From NCBI RefSeq assembly GCF_014204915.1, contig NZ_JACHMH010000001.1, positions 9,585,501-9,649,500 on the forward strand: DNA of 64,000 bases, given 5' to 3'. The notes under the pieces were generated by a model that saw nothing but the letters and a program-made list of their open reading frames with translations, was not told the origin of the DNA and ran no database searches. The stretch comes from Crossiella cryophila (lineage in GTDB: Bacteria; Actinomycetota; Actinomycetes; Mycobacteriales; Pseudonocardiaceae). Numbering within the stretch: position 1 is the stretch's first letter; each line of letters begins with the position of its first letter. Both the position numbers and the translations under genes were made by a program. Shown piece by piece: positions 40,434 to 50,583 of the stretch.

Positions 40434-40616
40434 TCAGGCCGGCCGGGCGACCTGGCGGCCGTCGTACTGGCCACAGGTGGGGCATGCGGTGTGCGGGAGC
40501 TTCGGCTTGCGGCACGCACGGTTCTCGCAGGCGACCAGCGTCGGCGCGGTGGCCTTCCACTGGGCCCGCCGCGAACGCGTGTTGGACCGCGACATACGGC
40601 GCTTCGGAGCGGCCAC
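40434..40616 (-). CDS. rpmF: 50S ribosomal protein L32 (60 aa)
   Basis: [19 protein letters not shown] is the conserved L32 N-terminus. Four Cys (ACENRAC ... ACPTCG) form a zinc ribbon, so this is the Zn-binding (C+) form. GTG start at 40616, 2 nt after the DUF177 stop. Translationally linked to the DUF177 gene upstream and rnc downstream. Confidence 0.95.
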   Translation of the reverse strand: MAAPKRRMSRSNTRSRRAQWKATAPTLVACENRACRKPKLPHTACPTCGQYDGRQVARPA

Positions 40617-40618
40617 GA

Positions 40619-41212
40619 CTAGTTCTCCTCCTCGGTCCCGCCGAACCGCTTCTGTAGCGCGGCCCAGCGAGGATCCATCGTCTCATGCGTGTGGTTCGGG
40701 CCGAGATCGGCCCACTTGCCGCCGCACTCCGGACACAATCCCTTGCAGTCCGGCGCGCACAGCGGCGAGGACGGCAGCGCGGTCAACAGGCTGTCGCGCA
40801 CCGCCGGTTCGAGGTCGATCAGGTCGTCGACGACCCGGCTGACCTCGTCTTCGTCCGTGCTCTCGTCCGTGGCGCTGTTCGGGTAGGCGAACAGCTCGGT
40901 GACCCTGATCTCGACCTCGCCGGTGAACGCGTCGAGGCAGCGGGAGCATTCGGCCGTGGTCGGACCGGCCACGCTCCCGGTGATCAGCACACCCTCCACG
41001 ACCGCCTCGGCCAGGATGTCGACCTCGACTTCCTCGCCAGGGGCCAACCGGATCAGGTCCAGGCCGAAATCGCCCTCGGTGGTCACCGTGCGGTGGTACC
41101 TGCGGCTGAGGCCGGCGCGACGGCCAAGGTCCCTGGTGTCGATGACCCAGGGCCCGGACGGGGTGCGCCGAAGTTCGGCTGAGTGGTGCTTGGACATGCT
41201 CACAGTCTTCAT
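40619..41212 (-). CDS. YceD/DUF177 family protein (197 aa)
   Basis: The DUF177 motif [20 protein letters not shown] with two Cys, and the C-terminal [20 protein letters not shown], define this family, which accompanies rpmF in most bacteria and has been linked to 23S rRNA processing/ribosome assembly. Start is ambiguous: ATG 41212 (GGCGAG upstream) or ATG 41197 (MSKHHSAE). I use the first. Confidence 0.85.
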   Translation of the reverse strand: MKTVSMSKHHSAELRRTPSGPWVIDTRDLGRRAGLSRRYHRTVTTEGDFGLDLIRLAPGEEVEVDILAEAVVEGVLITGSVAGPTTAECSRCLDAFTGEVEIRVTELFAYPNSATDESTDEDEVSRVVDDLIDLEPAVRDSLLTALPSSPLCAPDCKGLCPECGGKWADLGPNHTHETMDPRWAALQKRFGGTEEEN

Positions 41213-41279
41213 ACGAGTCTCGCCACACGTGACTCGTGCAGCCTGAACAGCGTACGGGACAAGCCCGCGCAGACGGAAA

Positions 41280-42035
41280 TCAGCGGCGCGTGCGGCCGCC
41301 GACCTCCTCCTCACGGTAGCCGTCCTGGTAGTCGAATGGCACCGGGGCCGGCCCGCCGATGGGCCCGCGCAGCTGCTGGCGGCCCTTGGTCACGGTGCGC
41401 AGGGTGCGCCCGAGCAGCTCCTCGAAATCGGCCAGCTTGCTGTCCACGTAGGCGTCGCACTCGCTGCGCAGCCGGTCGGACTCGCCGTTGGCGCTGTCGA
41501 CCAGGCGGGAGGCCTCGGCGTGCGCGGCCCGCACCACCTCGGTCTGCTCGATCTGGCGGGCCTGCTCGGCGCGGCCCTCTTCCACGGCCCGCTCGTAGCT
41601 GGTGCGCCCGGCCTGGATCATCCGGTCGGCCTCGTCCTGGGAGCGGCCGACCAGGTCCTCGTACTCGCGGCGGCCAGCGGTGACGGTGCGCTCGGCCTCG
41701 GCCTGGGCCTCGGAGACCATCCGCTCCGCGCGGGCGCGGGCCTCGGCGAGCATGTGCTCGGCCTCGGCCCGCGCCTGCGACACGGTCTGTTCCGCCTCGG
41801 CCCGCGCGGAGCCGACGGACTGCTCGGACTCGGTACGGGCCTTGGTCAGCACCTCGTCCCGGTGGTCCAGCACGTCCTGCGCGTCGTCCAGTTCCGCCGG
41901 AATGGCGTCGCGCACGTCGTCCAACAGCTCAAGGACGTCGCCGCGCGGCACCACGCAACCGGAGGTCATCGGGACTCCCCGTGCCTCCTCGACGATGGTG
42001 ACCAGCTCGTCGAGCGCCTCGAACACCCGGTACAC
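41280..42035 (-). CDS. sepIVA: SepIVA-type DivIVA-like coiled-coil protein (251 aa)
   Basis: The N-terminus YRVFEALDELVTIVEEARGV then PMTSGCVVPRGDVLELLDD matches the mycobacterial SepIVA/Rv2927c family involved in septation and envelope precursor synthesis. Residues ~65-215 are a continuous coiled coil with repeated (A/S)xARAEAEx units. A short disordered C-terminus follows. GTG start at 42035 with GAGGAG upstream. Its place next to DUF177, rpmF and rnc matches the mycobacterial order. Confidence 0.88.
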   Translation of the reverse strand: MYRVFEALDELVTIVEEARGVPMTSGCVVPRGDVLELLDDVRDAIPAELDDAQDVLDHRDEVLTKARTESEQSVGSARAEAEQTVSQARAEAEHMLAEARARAERMVSEAQAEAERTVTAGRREYEDLVGRSQDEADRMIQAGRTSYERAVEEGRAEQARQIEQTEVVRAAHAEASRLVDSANGESDRLRSECDAYVDSKLADFEELLGRTLRTVTKGRQQLRGPIGGPAPVPFDYQDGYREEEVGGRTRR

Positions 42036-42143
42036 GTCGCACTCCTCGCCCCTGGACCACGGTTACCCCTTCAGTGTGCCGTGTCCGGCCTTGCGGGTGA
42101 CGCAGCCGGGGGCGTGTCCACCGAGGTTTGTCCGGGAGGTTGC

Positions 42144-42563
42144 CTAGGCGTTGATGTTGACCAGCACGAACGAGCGGTAGTGATCGGCGGTGTAGAAGAA
42201 CTCGTTGGCGTTGCCCTTGACGATCCGGCGGGCGCCGCGGTGGCTGACGCCGGGGGTCTTCACGGTGTACTCGCGGTAGTACCCGCCCGAGCACAGCGGC
42301 AGCAGCCGCTCCCGGTTCTGGAAGACGGTGTTGTCCTGCGGGTAGGGGTAGGGCCCACCCTTCTTGATCAGGTTCACCGTGTCCCTGGCCTGTGCGGGCA
42401 GGGTGGACAGGTTGGACCGCCGGAACCCGGAGGTGTCCCCGCAGGCCGCGCTCACCGACAGCGTGTCGGCGACGGCGGAACCCGCGACGGGCACGAGCAG
42501 GGAGGCCAGCGTGATCAGGGCGGCGAGCAGGGTTTTCACTGCACGAGATGTGATCTGGCTCAT
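42144..42563 (-). CDS. Secreted guanyl-specific ribonuclease (N1/T1 family, 139 aa)
   Basis: A signal peptide (KTLLAALITLASLLVPVAGS ending AVA) precedes a ~95-residue RNase Sa-like domain. TLPAQARDTVNLIKKGGPYP, DNTVFQNRERLLP, GYYREYTVKTPG, RGARRIV and YTADHYRSF align with the known fold. Catalytic Glu is in YREYTV, Arg in RRI and His in ADHY. Two Cys could form a disulfide. ATG at 42563 has GAGG upstream. No barstar-like inhibitor is next to it; export makes one unnecessary. Confidence 0.9.
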   Translation of the reverse strand: MSQITSRAVKTLLAALITLASLLVPVAGSAVADTLSVSAACGDTSGFRRSNLSTLPAQARDTVNLIKKGGPYPYPQDNTVFQNRERLLPLCSGGYYREYTVKTPGVSHRGARRIVKGNANEFFYTADHYRSFVLVNINA

Positions 42564-42577
42564 GAGCCTCGAAGCTA

Positions 42578-42598
42578 ACGATTGCGAATGATCGTCAA
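42578..42598 (-). promoter_or_regulatory. Candidate promoter/operator of the ribonuclease gene
   Basis: TTGACG (minus, 42598-42593) overlaps an ACGAT-N8-ATCGT dyad (42578-42595). The ATG is only 15 nt downstream of the dyad. Overlap of a -35-like hexamer and a dyad suggests repression. The repressor is unknown. Confidence 0.35.
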
Positions 42599-42637
42599 CA
42601 GACATCGAGTTGAACCTTCGATGGCAGGCTTGGGGCC

Positions 42638-43099
42638 ATGACTTCTGGGGTACAGCCGGAGTTCCGGCGGGCGGTGCAGGCCGACGTGGCCGCCATCGTG
42701 GCCATGCTGGCCGATGACAAGCTGGGCGCCGGCCGGGAACGGCCGGGCGATCCGGCCTACCTGAACGCGTTCAAGGCGATCGATGAGGACCCGCACCAGC
42801 TGCTGCTGGTCGCCGAGGCCGACGGCGAGGTGGTGGGCACCTTGCAGCTCACCTTCATCCCCGGGCTGTCCAGGCTGGGCATGAGCCGGGCGCTGATCGA
42901 GGCGGTCCGGGTGAACAAGCACCAGCGCGGCGGCGGCCTTGGCCAGCGGATGGTGGAGTTCGCCATCGCCGAGGCCCGGCGGCGTGGCTGCGGTCTGGTC
43001 CAGCTGACCACCGACGCCAGTCGCGAGCACGCGCAGCGCTTCTACGAGCGGCTCGGGTTCGTCGGCAGCCACATCGGGATGAAGCTGGCGCTGGACTAG
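42638..43099 (+). CDS. GNAT-family N-acetyltransferase (153 aa)
   Basis: GNAT fold: [19 protein letters not shown] at the N-terminus, [20 protein letters not shown] (beta strands), [20 protein letters not shown] with the Q/R-x-x-G-x-G/A acetyl-CoA loop, and [16 protein letters not shown] at the end. The substrate cannot be read from sequence. ATG at 42638. The stop overlaps that of the convergent coaD gene by 4 nt. Confidence 0.88.
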   Translation: MTSGVQPEFRRAVQADVAAIVAMLADDKLGAGRERPGDPAYLNAFKAIDEDPHQLLLVAEADGEVVGTLQLTFIPGLSRLGMSRALIEAVRVNKHQRGGGLGQRMVEFAIAEARRRGCGLVQLTTDASREHAQRFYERLGFVGSHIGMKLALD

Positions 43100-43596
43100 T
43101 CCAGGTCCTTCTCCGCCCGCCGCTCGGCCAGGCGCTTGGTGAGCGCCTCGTTGACCAGCGGCGGGAGCAGGTGGGAGACGTCGCCGCCGTAGGTGGCGAC
43201 CTCCTTGACCAGCGAGCTGGACAGGAAGCTGTAGAGCGGGTTCGTGGAGACGAACAGCGTGTCCACGCCGGAGAGCTGGTGGTTCATCTGGGCCATCTGC
43301 AGCTCGTAGTCGAAGTCGCTGACCGCGCGCAGGCCCTTGACGATCGCCCGGATGTCATGGGTGCGGCAGTAGTCCACGAGCAGGCCGTGGAAGATGTCGA
43401 TCCGCACGTTGGTCAGGTGCGCGGTCGCCTCGGTGAGCATGTCCATCCGCTCTTCGACGGTGAACAGCCCGCGCTTGCTCTTATTGATCATGACCGCGAC
43501 GGTGACCTCGTCGAACTGGCCGGCGGCCCGCTCGATGATGTCCAGATGTCCGTTGGTGGCCGGGTCATAGGAGCCGGGGCACACGGCACGCCTCAT
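43096..43596 (-). CDS. coaD: Phosphopantetheine adenylyltransferase (166 aa)
   Basis: Penultimate step of coenzyme A synthesis: 4'-phosphopantetheine plus ATP gives dephospho-CoA. N-terminal [20 protein letters not shown] contains the nucleotidyltransferase T/HxGH-type motif; [19 protein letters not shown] and [19 protein letters not shown] are conserved CoaD blocks. ATG at 43596. Full length. Confidence 0.96.
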   Translation of the reverse strand: MRRAVCPGSYDPATNGHLDIIERAAGQFDEVTVAVMINKSKRGLFTVEERMDMLTEATAHLTNVRIDIFHGLLVDYCRTHDIRAIVKGLRAVSDFDYELQMAQMNHQLSGVDTLFVSTNPLYSFLSSSLVKEVATYGGDVSHLLPPLVNEALTKRLAERRAEKDLD

Positions 43597-43663
43597 AAGG
43601 CCGGACCGTAGCAGCCCACTCGCCGTGTGCCACCGGTCGTGCGGGGGTTGGTGGGAAATGCCA

Positions 43664-43697
43664 CAGGGCCCACCCCGACGATCGGCGGTGGGCCCTG
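43664..43697 (-). terminator. Terminator after the sigma factor gene
   Basis: Perfect 11-bp arms CAGGGCCCACC / GGTGGGCCCTG with a 12-nt loop, 21 nt past the sigma gene stop. There is no long T run, which is common for GC-rich actinobacterial terminators. Confidence 0.75.
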
Positions 43698-43717
43698 CAC
43701 AGGCGATGTGGTGTGCT

Positions 43718-45082
<1,365 letters not shown>

Positions 45083-45214
45083 GTACGCCCTTTCGCAACG
45101 GTCATCACAGTCGGCGGGGGCACGAAGCCACAGCCGTCAGGATTCGGGGGAGAGCCTGAGGCCGGAGGAGCTCGGGGGGTTCAATCCCGGGCCTCGACCC
45201 TTGGCACGCGTTCC

Positions 45215-45220
45215 ATTGTA
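45215..45220 (-). promoter_or_regulatory. Candidate -10 element of the sigma factor gene
   Basis: TACAAT on the minus strand (45220-45215), a near-consensus hexamer that is rare in this GC-rich window. It would give a ~125-nt untranslated leader. The -35 partner (CAACAA, 18-nt spacer) is weak. Confidence 0.45.
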
Positions 45221-45322
45221 GCGACGGTCGGGCCCGGTTGTTGCGCGCCGTCACGACCAAGCCCCGGTTCGCCAGCGTTATCCCTGCTAGATGGCGGATG
45301 ATTCTTCGCACGCCACCCTGCG

Positions 45323-45877
45323 TCAGGCCCACTCCGCCCAGTGCACGGCGGTGTCGCCGTACTTGCGCGTGCGCAGCCCCACCAGCGGCTCCGGCCAGTC
45401 CACGCCGCCGTCCCGAGCCGCCCGCTCGACCAGCACCAGCGCCCCGTTCGTGACCCATCCGTTAGCCACCAGCGCCGCCAGCGCCGCGGTCAGCGCGGCC
45501 CCGTCCACGGCGTAGGGCGGGTCGGCGAAGACCACGTCGTAGGGCGCGCTCGCGGGCAGAGCCAGCGCGGAGCCGACCGCGGTGGCCCTGACCTCGGCGC
45601 CACCCAGCCCGACGGCGGCGACGTTGGCCCGCAGCACGTCCGCGGCCCGCCGATCGGACTCCACGAACAACGCGTGCCCCGCCCCCCGGGAAAGCGCCTC
45701 CAGCCCGAGCGCCCCCGACCCCGCGTAGAGGTCGAGCACCCGCGCCCCGTCCAGGTCCAGCGCCGCCTCCAGCGCACTGAACAACGCCTCCCGCACCCGC
45801 TCGGAGGTCGGCCGCGTCCCCTTGGGCGGCACGGCCAGCCGCCGCCCACCCGCCACCCCAGCCACAATCCGCGTCAC
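45323..45877 (-). CDS. rsmD: 16S rRNA (guanine966-N2)-methyltransferase RsmD (184 aa)
   Basis: IVAGVAGGRRLAVPPKGTRP then TSERVREALFSALEA is the family N-terminus. VLDLYAGSGALGLEALSRGA is the SAM-binding loop, and VVFADPPYAVDG is the catalytic DPPY motif. GTG start at 45877. In mycobacteria rsmD directly follows coaD; here the sigma factor gene lies between them. Full length. Confidence 0.94.
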   Translation of the reverse strand: MTRIVAGVAGGRRLAVPPKGTRPTSERVREALFSALEAALDLDGARVLDLYAGSGALGLEALSRGAGHALFVESDRRAADVLRANVAAVGLGGAEVRATAVGSALALPASAPYDVVFADPPYAVDGAALTAALAALVANGWVTNGALVLVERAARDGGVDWPEPLVGLRTRKYGDTAVHWAEWA

Positions 45878-45959
45878 GGGCCCATCATCGCTGACCAGGC
45901 CGATCAGGCCACACGCGTAACATTTATGGTACGGTCAGGCGGAGATGGAGGTGGTCCGG

Positions 45960-46376
45960 ATGAGTAGACAGTTCTGGGCGGATCTGGCTGAGGACCTGAA
46001 GGATCCGGAGTTCCTGCGCGAATACGTCACCGAGTCCGTGCGGATCGCCACCGTCGACGCGATCATCAACACGGTCGACGAGGCCCTGCGCCGGGAACGC
46101 CTGTCCAAGGCGGACCTCGCCAGGGCGATCGGCACGCAACCCGCGACGGTGCGACGGCTGCTGTCGGCCCGCAACGTCAACCCCACGCTGGGCACGGTCG
46201 CCGAGGTGGCGGCCGTACTCGGCCTACGCCTGACGCTGGAACCCATCCCGGAGTCGGATCGGGAGATCATCACCGACCCGCTGCGCACCGGCGAGGCCAC
46301 GGACGCGCGGCGGGCGGCGCAACGGCTGACCGAGATGCGCACCTGCCGCGCCCAGCAGGACGCGGTCTGCTGCTGA
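45960..46376 (+). CDS. XRE-like HTH protein, antitoxin-type (138 aa)
   Basis: Helix-turn-helix at about residues 50-95: LSKADLARAIGTQPATVRRL then LSARNVNPTLGTVAEVAAVL. The N-terminal helices (FWADLAEDLKDPEFLREYVT) resemble HigA-like antitoxins acting with RelE-type toxins, but no toxin gene is adjacent. ATG 45960 is chosen because GGAGGTGG lies 5 nt upstream; an earlier ATG at 45945 has its purine tract too close. The 3' end is followed directly by three 22-bp repeat units in the same sense. Confidence 0.75.
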   Translation: MSRQFWADLAEDLKDPEFLREYVTESVRIATVDAIINTVDEALRRERLSKADLARAIGTQPATVRRLLSARNVNPTLGTVAEVAAVLGLRLTLEPIPESDREIITDPLRTGEATDARRAAQRLTEMRTCRAQQDAVCC

Positions 46377-46394
46377 CGGGCCACCCCATCCGGC

Positions 46395-46460
46395 GTGTTG
46401 GCCGTTCTGGTACGGCGTGTTGGCCGTTGTTGTACGGGGTGTTGGCCGTTGTGGGCGGGT
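46395..46460 (+). repeat. 22-bp repeat array II (three units)
   Basis: GTGTTGGCCGTT starts at 46395, 46417 and 46439, an exact 22-bp period; inter-core sequence is CTGGTACGGC, then GTTGTACGGG. It begins 19 nt after the stop of the XRE-like gene and is in its sense. Confidence 0.9.
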
Positions 46461-46476
46461 TGGTGCACGAGCGGAA

Positions 46477-46740
46477 GATCAAGATCAAGGGCGTCCTCGC
46501 CGGACGGGCAGAAATCAAAGGATGGGGGGAGAAAATCAAGAGCAGAGAACAGTGCTCAGGTGCGGTTCCCCATCCCCGTCAGCCCTCCGATACCAAACCA
46601 CATCCCAGCCAGCGGCCCCCTGCGGTTGGGAGGCTAGGGCGGCGGCAGGTTGCGGGGCCGCTGGCTGGGATGCGGTGTGTCCTCTCCAGGCTGACGGGGA
46701 TGGGGAACCGCTCGGGTGGGGTTTGAAAAGCCACCCCGGC
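46477..46740 (-). ncRNA. Structured element copy A (candidate 3'-end RNA), sense strand minus
   Basis: Two nested stems. Outer: perfect 23-bp arms at 46562-46584 and 46689-46711. Inner: perfect 19-bp arms at 46601-46619 and 46654-46672. The 34-nt apical loop on the minus strand reads GCAACCTGCCGCCGCCCTAG then CCTCCCAACCGCAG. Just outside the inner stem, an A-C mismatch (46600/46673) becomes a U-G pair if the minus strand is the RNA. Flanks 46493-46529 (37 nt) and 46723-46740 (18 nt) are identical to copy B. It lies downstream of pyc in the pyc sense, beyond the pyc terminator. No reading frame is supported. Confidence 0.7.
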
Positions 46741-46748
46741 TGCTGGTG

Positions 46749-46847
46749 CGGGCTCCGCCCGGTCGCGGCGCGTTCGAACCGCCTAGCCGCAGTGTTCCCG
46801 GGCTTCGCCCGCCTGCCCCCAACGCTCACCGCTCCGGGCTTCGCCCG
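46749..46847. repeat. Three small CGGGC(T/C)YCGCCCG hairpins
   Basis: CGGGCTCCGCCCG at 46749-46761 and CGGGCTTCGCCCG at 46799-46811 and 46835-46847. The same 13-mer recurs at 56079-56091 beside structured copy B. Each would form a tight GGGC/GCCC hairpin. They sit between the structured element and the pyc terminator. Confidence 0.6.
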
Positions 46848-46863
46848 CCCGCCCGGTGTCCAC

Positions 46864-46875
46864 AACGGCCAACAC
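46864..46875 (-). repeat. Single 22-bp-family core on the minus strand
   Basis: AACGGCCAACAC, the exact complement of the core GTGTTGGCCGTT. It lies between the pyc terminator and structured copy A, in the sense of pyc. Confidence 0.8.
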
Positions 46876-46900
46876 TCGGCCTGCGGTGTCCCGGTACAAA

Positions 46901-46949
46901 GCTCTCCCCCGGCCGGACTCCGTCGAGCAGAGCCTGACCGGGGGAGAGC
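46901..46949 (-). terminator. Terminator after pyc
   Basis: Perfect 12-bp arms GCTCTCCCCCGG / CCGGGGGAGAGC with a 25-nt loop, followed on the minus strand by TTTGT. It lies 21 nt past the pyc stop. Confidence 0.75.
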
Positions 46950-46970
46950 AGTCGTTCAGCGGGAGCCGCC

Positions 46971-49900
46971 TCAGCCGAGTTCGATCAGCAGGTCCCCGCC
47001 CTCGACCTGCTGGACCTTGCCGATGGCCAGGCGCTTGACCGTGCCTGCCTTCGGCGAGGTGATGGCGGCCTCCATCTTCATCGCCTCGATGGTGGCCACG
47101 GTCTGGCCGGACTCCACCTCGTCGCCCTCGCCCACGGTCAGCGTGACCACGCCGGCGAAGGGCGCCGGCACGTGGTCGGCGTTGCCGCGGTCGGCCTTCT
47201 CCGCCTGCGGGACGTCCGCGGCGACCGAGCGGTCGCGGACCGCGATCGGGCGGAGCTGGCCGTTGAGGGTGGCCATCACCGTGCGCATGCCGCGGTCGTC
47301 GGCCTCGCCGATGGCCTCCAGGCCGATGAGCAGGCGGACGCCGGGTTCCAGGTCGACCGAGTACTCCTCCCCCGGGCGCAGGCCGTAGAAGAAGTCCTTG
47401 CTGCGGAGCACGCTGGTGTTGCCGTATGCCTCGCGGTGGGTGGTGAACTCCTTGGCGGGGGCCGGGAAGAGCAGCCGGTTCAGGGTCTGCCTGCGGTCGG
47501 TTTCCAGGCCACGGCGGTCGTCGTCGGTCAGCTCGGCTACCCGGCGCGGTTCCTTGCGGCCGGCCAGGGCCTTGGTGCGGAAGGGTTCCGGCCAGCCGCC
47601 GGGCGGGTCGCCCAGTTCGCCGGAGAGGAAGCCGATCACCGAGTCCGGGATGTCGAAACGGCCCGGCTCCTCCTCGAACTCCTCCGGCGCGACCCCGGCG
47701 CCGACCAGGTGCAGCGCCAGGTCGCCGACGACCTTGGAGGACGGGGTCACCTTGACCAGGCGGCCCAGCATCCGGTCGGCGGCGGCGTAGGTGGCCTCGA
47801 TCTGCTCGAACTTCTCGCCGAGGCCCAGTGCGATGGCCTGCTGGCGCAGGTTGGAGAGCTGGCCGCCGGGGATCTCGTGGCTGTACACCCGGCCGGTCGG
47901 CGAGGGCAGGCCGGACTCGAACGGGGTGTAGATCCGCCGCACCGCCTCCCAGTACGGCTCCAGGTCGCACACCGCGCGCAGGTCCAGACCGGTCTCGCGC
48001 TCGGTGTGGTCGGTGGCCGCGACGATCGCGGACAGCGCGGGCTGCGAGGTGGTGCCCGCCATGGACGCGGCCGCGCCGTCCACCGCGTCCACCCCGGCCG
48101 CGATCGCGGCGGTGTAGGTGGCGAGCTGGCCACCGGGGGTGTCGTGGGTGTGCAGGTGCACCGGCAGGTCGAACTCCTTGCGCAGCGCCGAGACCAGGGT
48201 GGCCGCGGCGGGCGGGCGGAGCAGTCCGGCCATGTCCTTGACGCAGAGGATGTGCGCCCCTGCGGTGACCATCTGCTCGGCCAGCCGCAGGTAGTAGTCC
48301 AGCGTGTACAGCTTCTCGTTCGGATCCGACAGGTCCGCGGTGTAGCAGAGCGCGACCTCGGCGATCGCGGTTCCGGTGTCCTGCACCGCGCGGATCGCCG
48401 GGATCATCTGCTCGACGTCGTTGAGCGCGTCGAAGATGCGGAAGATGTCGATGCCGGTGGCGGTGGCCTCCTCCACGAAGGCCTGCGTCACCGCCTCCGG
48501 GTACGGCGTGTAGCCGACCGTGTTGCGCCCGCGCAGCAGCATCTGCAGGCAGATGTTGGGCACCGCCTCGCGCAGCGCGGCCAGCCGCTCCCACGGGTCC
48601 TCGGCCAGGAAGCGCAGCGCCACGTCATAGGTCGCGCCACCCCAGCACTCCAGCGAGAACAGCTCCGGGGTCAGCCGGGCCACGTGCGGGGCCACCGCCA
48701 GCAGGTCCTTGGAGCGGACCCGGGTGGCCAGCAGGGACTGGTGCGCGTCCCGGAAGGTGGTGTCGGTGACGCCGACCGCGGCGTTGCTGCGCAGCCAGCC
48801 GGCGAACCCGCGTGGTCCCAGTTCGATCAACTTCTGCCGGGTGCCAGCGGCCGGGGTGGCGTTGAGGTCGGCGAAGGGCAGCTTCTGCGCCGGGTCCACC
48901 GTGCTCGGCCGGACGCCGTTGGGCTTGTTGACGGTGACGTCGGCGAGGTAGGTGAGCAGCCGGGTGCCGCGGTCGGCGGAGTGCCGGGCGGTCAGCAGGT
49001 GCGGGCGCTGCTCGATGAAGGAGGTGGTGACCCTGCCTTCCTGGAAGTCGACGTCGTCGAGCACCGCCTGCAGGAACGGGATGTTGGTGGACACACCGCG
49101 GATGCGGAACTCGGCCACCGCGCGCCGGGACTTCGCCACCGCGATGGCGAAGTTGCGCCCGCGACAGGTCAGCTTGACCAGCATCGAGTCGAAGTGCGCC
49201 GAGATCGCGGTGCCGGCGAAGGTGGTGCCGCCGTCCAGGCGCACGCCGGAGCCGCCGGGCGAGCGGTAGGCGGTGATCCGGCCGGTGTCCGGGCGGAAGC
49301 CGTTGGCCGGGTCCTCGGTGGTGATCCGGCACTGCAGCGCCGCGCCGTGCAGGACGATCGACTCCTGGGTCAGACCGAGGTCGGCCAGGGTCTCCCCGGA
49401 GGCGATCCGGATCTGGGCCTGCACCAGGTCGACGTCGGTGACCTCCTCGGTCACCGTGTGCTCGACCTGGATGCGCGGGTTCATCTCGATGAAGACGTGC
49501 TTGCCCTGCCGGTCCAGCAGGAACTCGACCGTGCCGGCGTTGACGTAGCCGATCTGGCGGGCGAAGGCGACCGCGTCCGCGCAGATCCTGGCCCGCAGCT
49601 CGGGGTCAAGGTTGGGCGCGGGGGCGATCTCGATGACCTTCTGGTGCCGCCGCTGCACCGAGCAGTCGCGCTCGTAGAGGTGGATCACGTTGCCGGCGGC
49701 GTCGGCGAGGATCTGCACCTCGATGTGCCGTGGTTCGACCACGGCCTGCTCCAGGAACACGGTGGCGTCGCCGAAGGCCGATTCGGCCTCCCGCATCGCC
49801 GCCTCCAGGGCCTCGCGCAGCCCCTCCGGCCGTTCGACCCGGCGCATACCGCGTCCGCCGCCACCGGCGACGGCCTTGACGAAGACCGGGAACCCGACCC

Positions 49901-50348
49901 CCTCTGCCGCGGCCAGCAGCTCCTCGACGTCGGCCGATGGCGCGGACGAGCCGAGCACCGGCAGGCCGGCCGCCTTGGCCGCGGCGATCGCGCGGGCCTT
50001 GTTGCCGGTGAGCTGGAGCACCTCGGGGGTCGGCCCCACGAAGGTGATCCCGGCTTCCCGGCAGGCGTGCGACAGGTCGGGGTTCTCCGAGAGGAAGCCG
50101 TAGCCGGGGTAGATCGCGTCCGCGCCCGCCTTGCGCGCGGCCTTGATCACCTCTTCCACGGACAGGTATGCCCGCACCGGGTGCCCCGGATCACCGATCT
50201 CGTAGGCCTCGTCGGCCTTCAACCGGTGCAGGGAGTTGCGGTCCTCATGGGGGAACACGGCCACAGTGCCAGCGCCGAGTTCGTATGCCGCGCGGAACGC
50301 GCGGATAGCGATCTCGCCGCGGTTGGCGACAAGGACCTTCCGGAACAT
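46971..50348 (-). CDS. pyc: Pyruvate carboxylase (1125 aa)
   Basis: Full-length single-chain enzyme: biotin carboxylase domain (FRKVLVANRGEIAIRAFRAA, the ATP-grasp glycine loop AVAGGGGRGMRRV, FIEMNPRIQVEHTVTEEVTD), carboxyltransferase domain (VTDTTFRDAHQSLLATRVRS, CVKDMAGLLRPPAAATL, HLHTHDTPGGQLATY) and the C-terminal biotin carrier domain with EAMKMEA (~residue 1090). Converts pyruvate to oxaloacetate to refill the TCA cycle. The start at 50348 has GGAGGAG upstream; extra upstream open frame is not supported. Gene order rsmD ... pyc ... recG also occurs in mycobacteria. Confidence 0.97.
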   Translation of the reverse strand: MFRKVLVANRGEIAIRAFRAAYELGAGTVAVFPHEDRNSLHRLKADEAYEIGDPGHPVRAYLSVEEVIKAARKAGADAIYPGYGFLSENPDLSHACREAGITFVGPTPEVLQLTGNKARAIAAAKAAGLPVLGSSAPSADVEELLAAAEGVGFPVFVKAVAGGGGRGMRRVERPEGLREALEAAMREAESAFGDATVFLEQAVVEPRHIEVQILADAAGNVIHLYERDCSVQRRHQKVIEIAPAPNLDPELRARICADAVAFARQIGYVNAGTVEFLLDRQGKHVFIEMNPRIQVEHTVTEEVTDVDLVQAQIRIASGETLADLGLTQESIVLHGAALQCRITTEDPANGFRPDTGRITAYRSPGGSGVRLDGGTTFAGTAISAHFDSMLVKLTCRGRNFAIAVAKSRRAVAEFRIRGVSTNIPFLQAVLDDVDFQEGRVTTSFIEQRPHLLTARHSADRGTRLLTYLADVTVNKPNGVRPSTVDPAQKLPFADLNATPAAGTRQKLIELGPRGFAGWLRSNAAVGVTDTTFRDAHQSLLATRVRSKDLLAVAPHVARLTPELFSLECWGGATYDVALRFLAEDPWERLAALREAVPNICLQMLLRGRNTVGYTPYPEAVTQAFVEEATATGIDIFRIFDALNDVEQMIPAIRAVQDTGTAIAEVALCYTADLSDPNEKLYTLDYYLRLAEQMVTAGAHILCVKDMAGLLRPPAAATLVSALRKEFDLPVHLHTHDTPGGQLATYTAAIAAGVDAVDGAAASMAGTTSQPALSAIVAATDHTERETGLDLRAVCDLEPYWEAVRRIYTPFESGLPSPTGRVYSHEIPGGQLSNLRQQAIALGLGEKFEQIEATYAAADRMLGRLVKVTPSSKVVGDLALHLVGAGVAPEEFEEEPGRFDIPDSVIGFLSGELGDPPGGWPEPFRTKALAGRKEPRRVAELTDDDRRGLETDRRQTLNRLLFPAPAKEFTTHREAYGNTSVLRSKDFFYGLRPGEEYSVDLEPGVRLLIGLEAIGEADDRGMRTVMATLNGQLRPIAVRDRSVAADVPQAEKADRGNADHVPAPFAGVVTLTVGEGDEVESGQTVATIEAMKMEAAITSPKAGTVKRLAIGKVQQVEGGDLLIELG

Positions 50349-50544
50349 AACCAGCTCCTCCTGGTGGCGGACAGGCCAGCCGAAGCACCGTATCGCGGTA
50401 CTCCCGCCAGTCGGGAGAACCATCCCAGGTGACGGGCGTCTCCCCTGATGTGCGCAACCGGCCCCCAACTGGGTCGTTCGATCGCGCAAAACCTCCGGTG
50501 GACGGGTGCGACGTTGACCCGACCAGGTCCGTCGCGCACAGTGA

Positions 50545-50563
50545 CCCCCCGTACGCAGGGGGG
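50545..50563. promoter_or_regulatory. CCCCCC-N7-GGGGGG hairpin upstream of the 150-aa gene
   Basis: Perfect six-base arms around GTACGCA, ending 20 nt before the ATG at 50584. It could mask the ribosome binding site or act as an operator. The 235-nt gap between pyc and this gene holds no other feature I can support. Confidence 0.35.
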
Positions 50564-50583
50564 CCGGACGAGCAGAGGTCGTG

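Noticed and set aside
47172-50432. 1086-aa plus-strand frame opposite pyc
   Set aside because: It is antisense to intact pyruvate carboxylase motifs and its composition is that of a GC-driven shadow.
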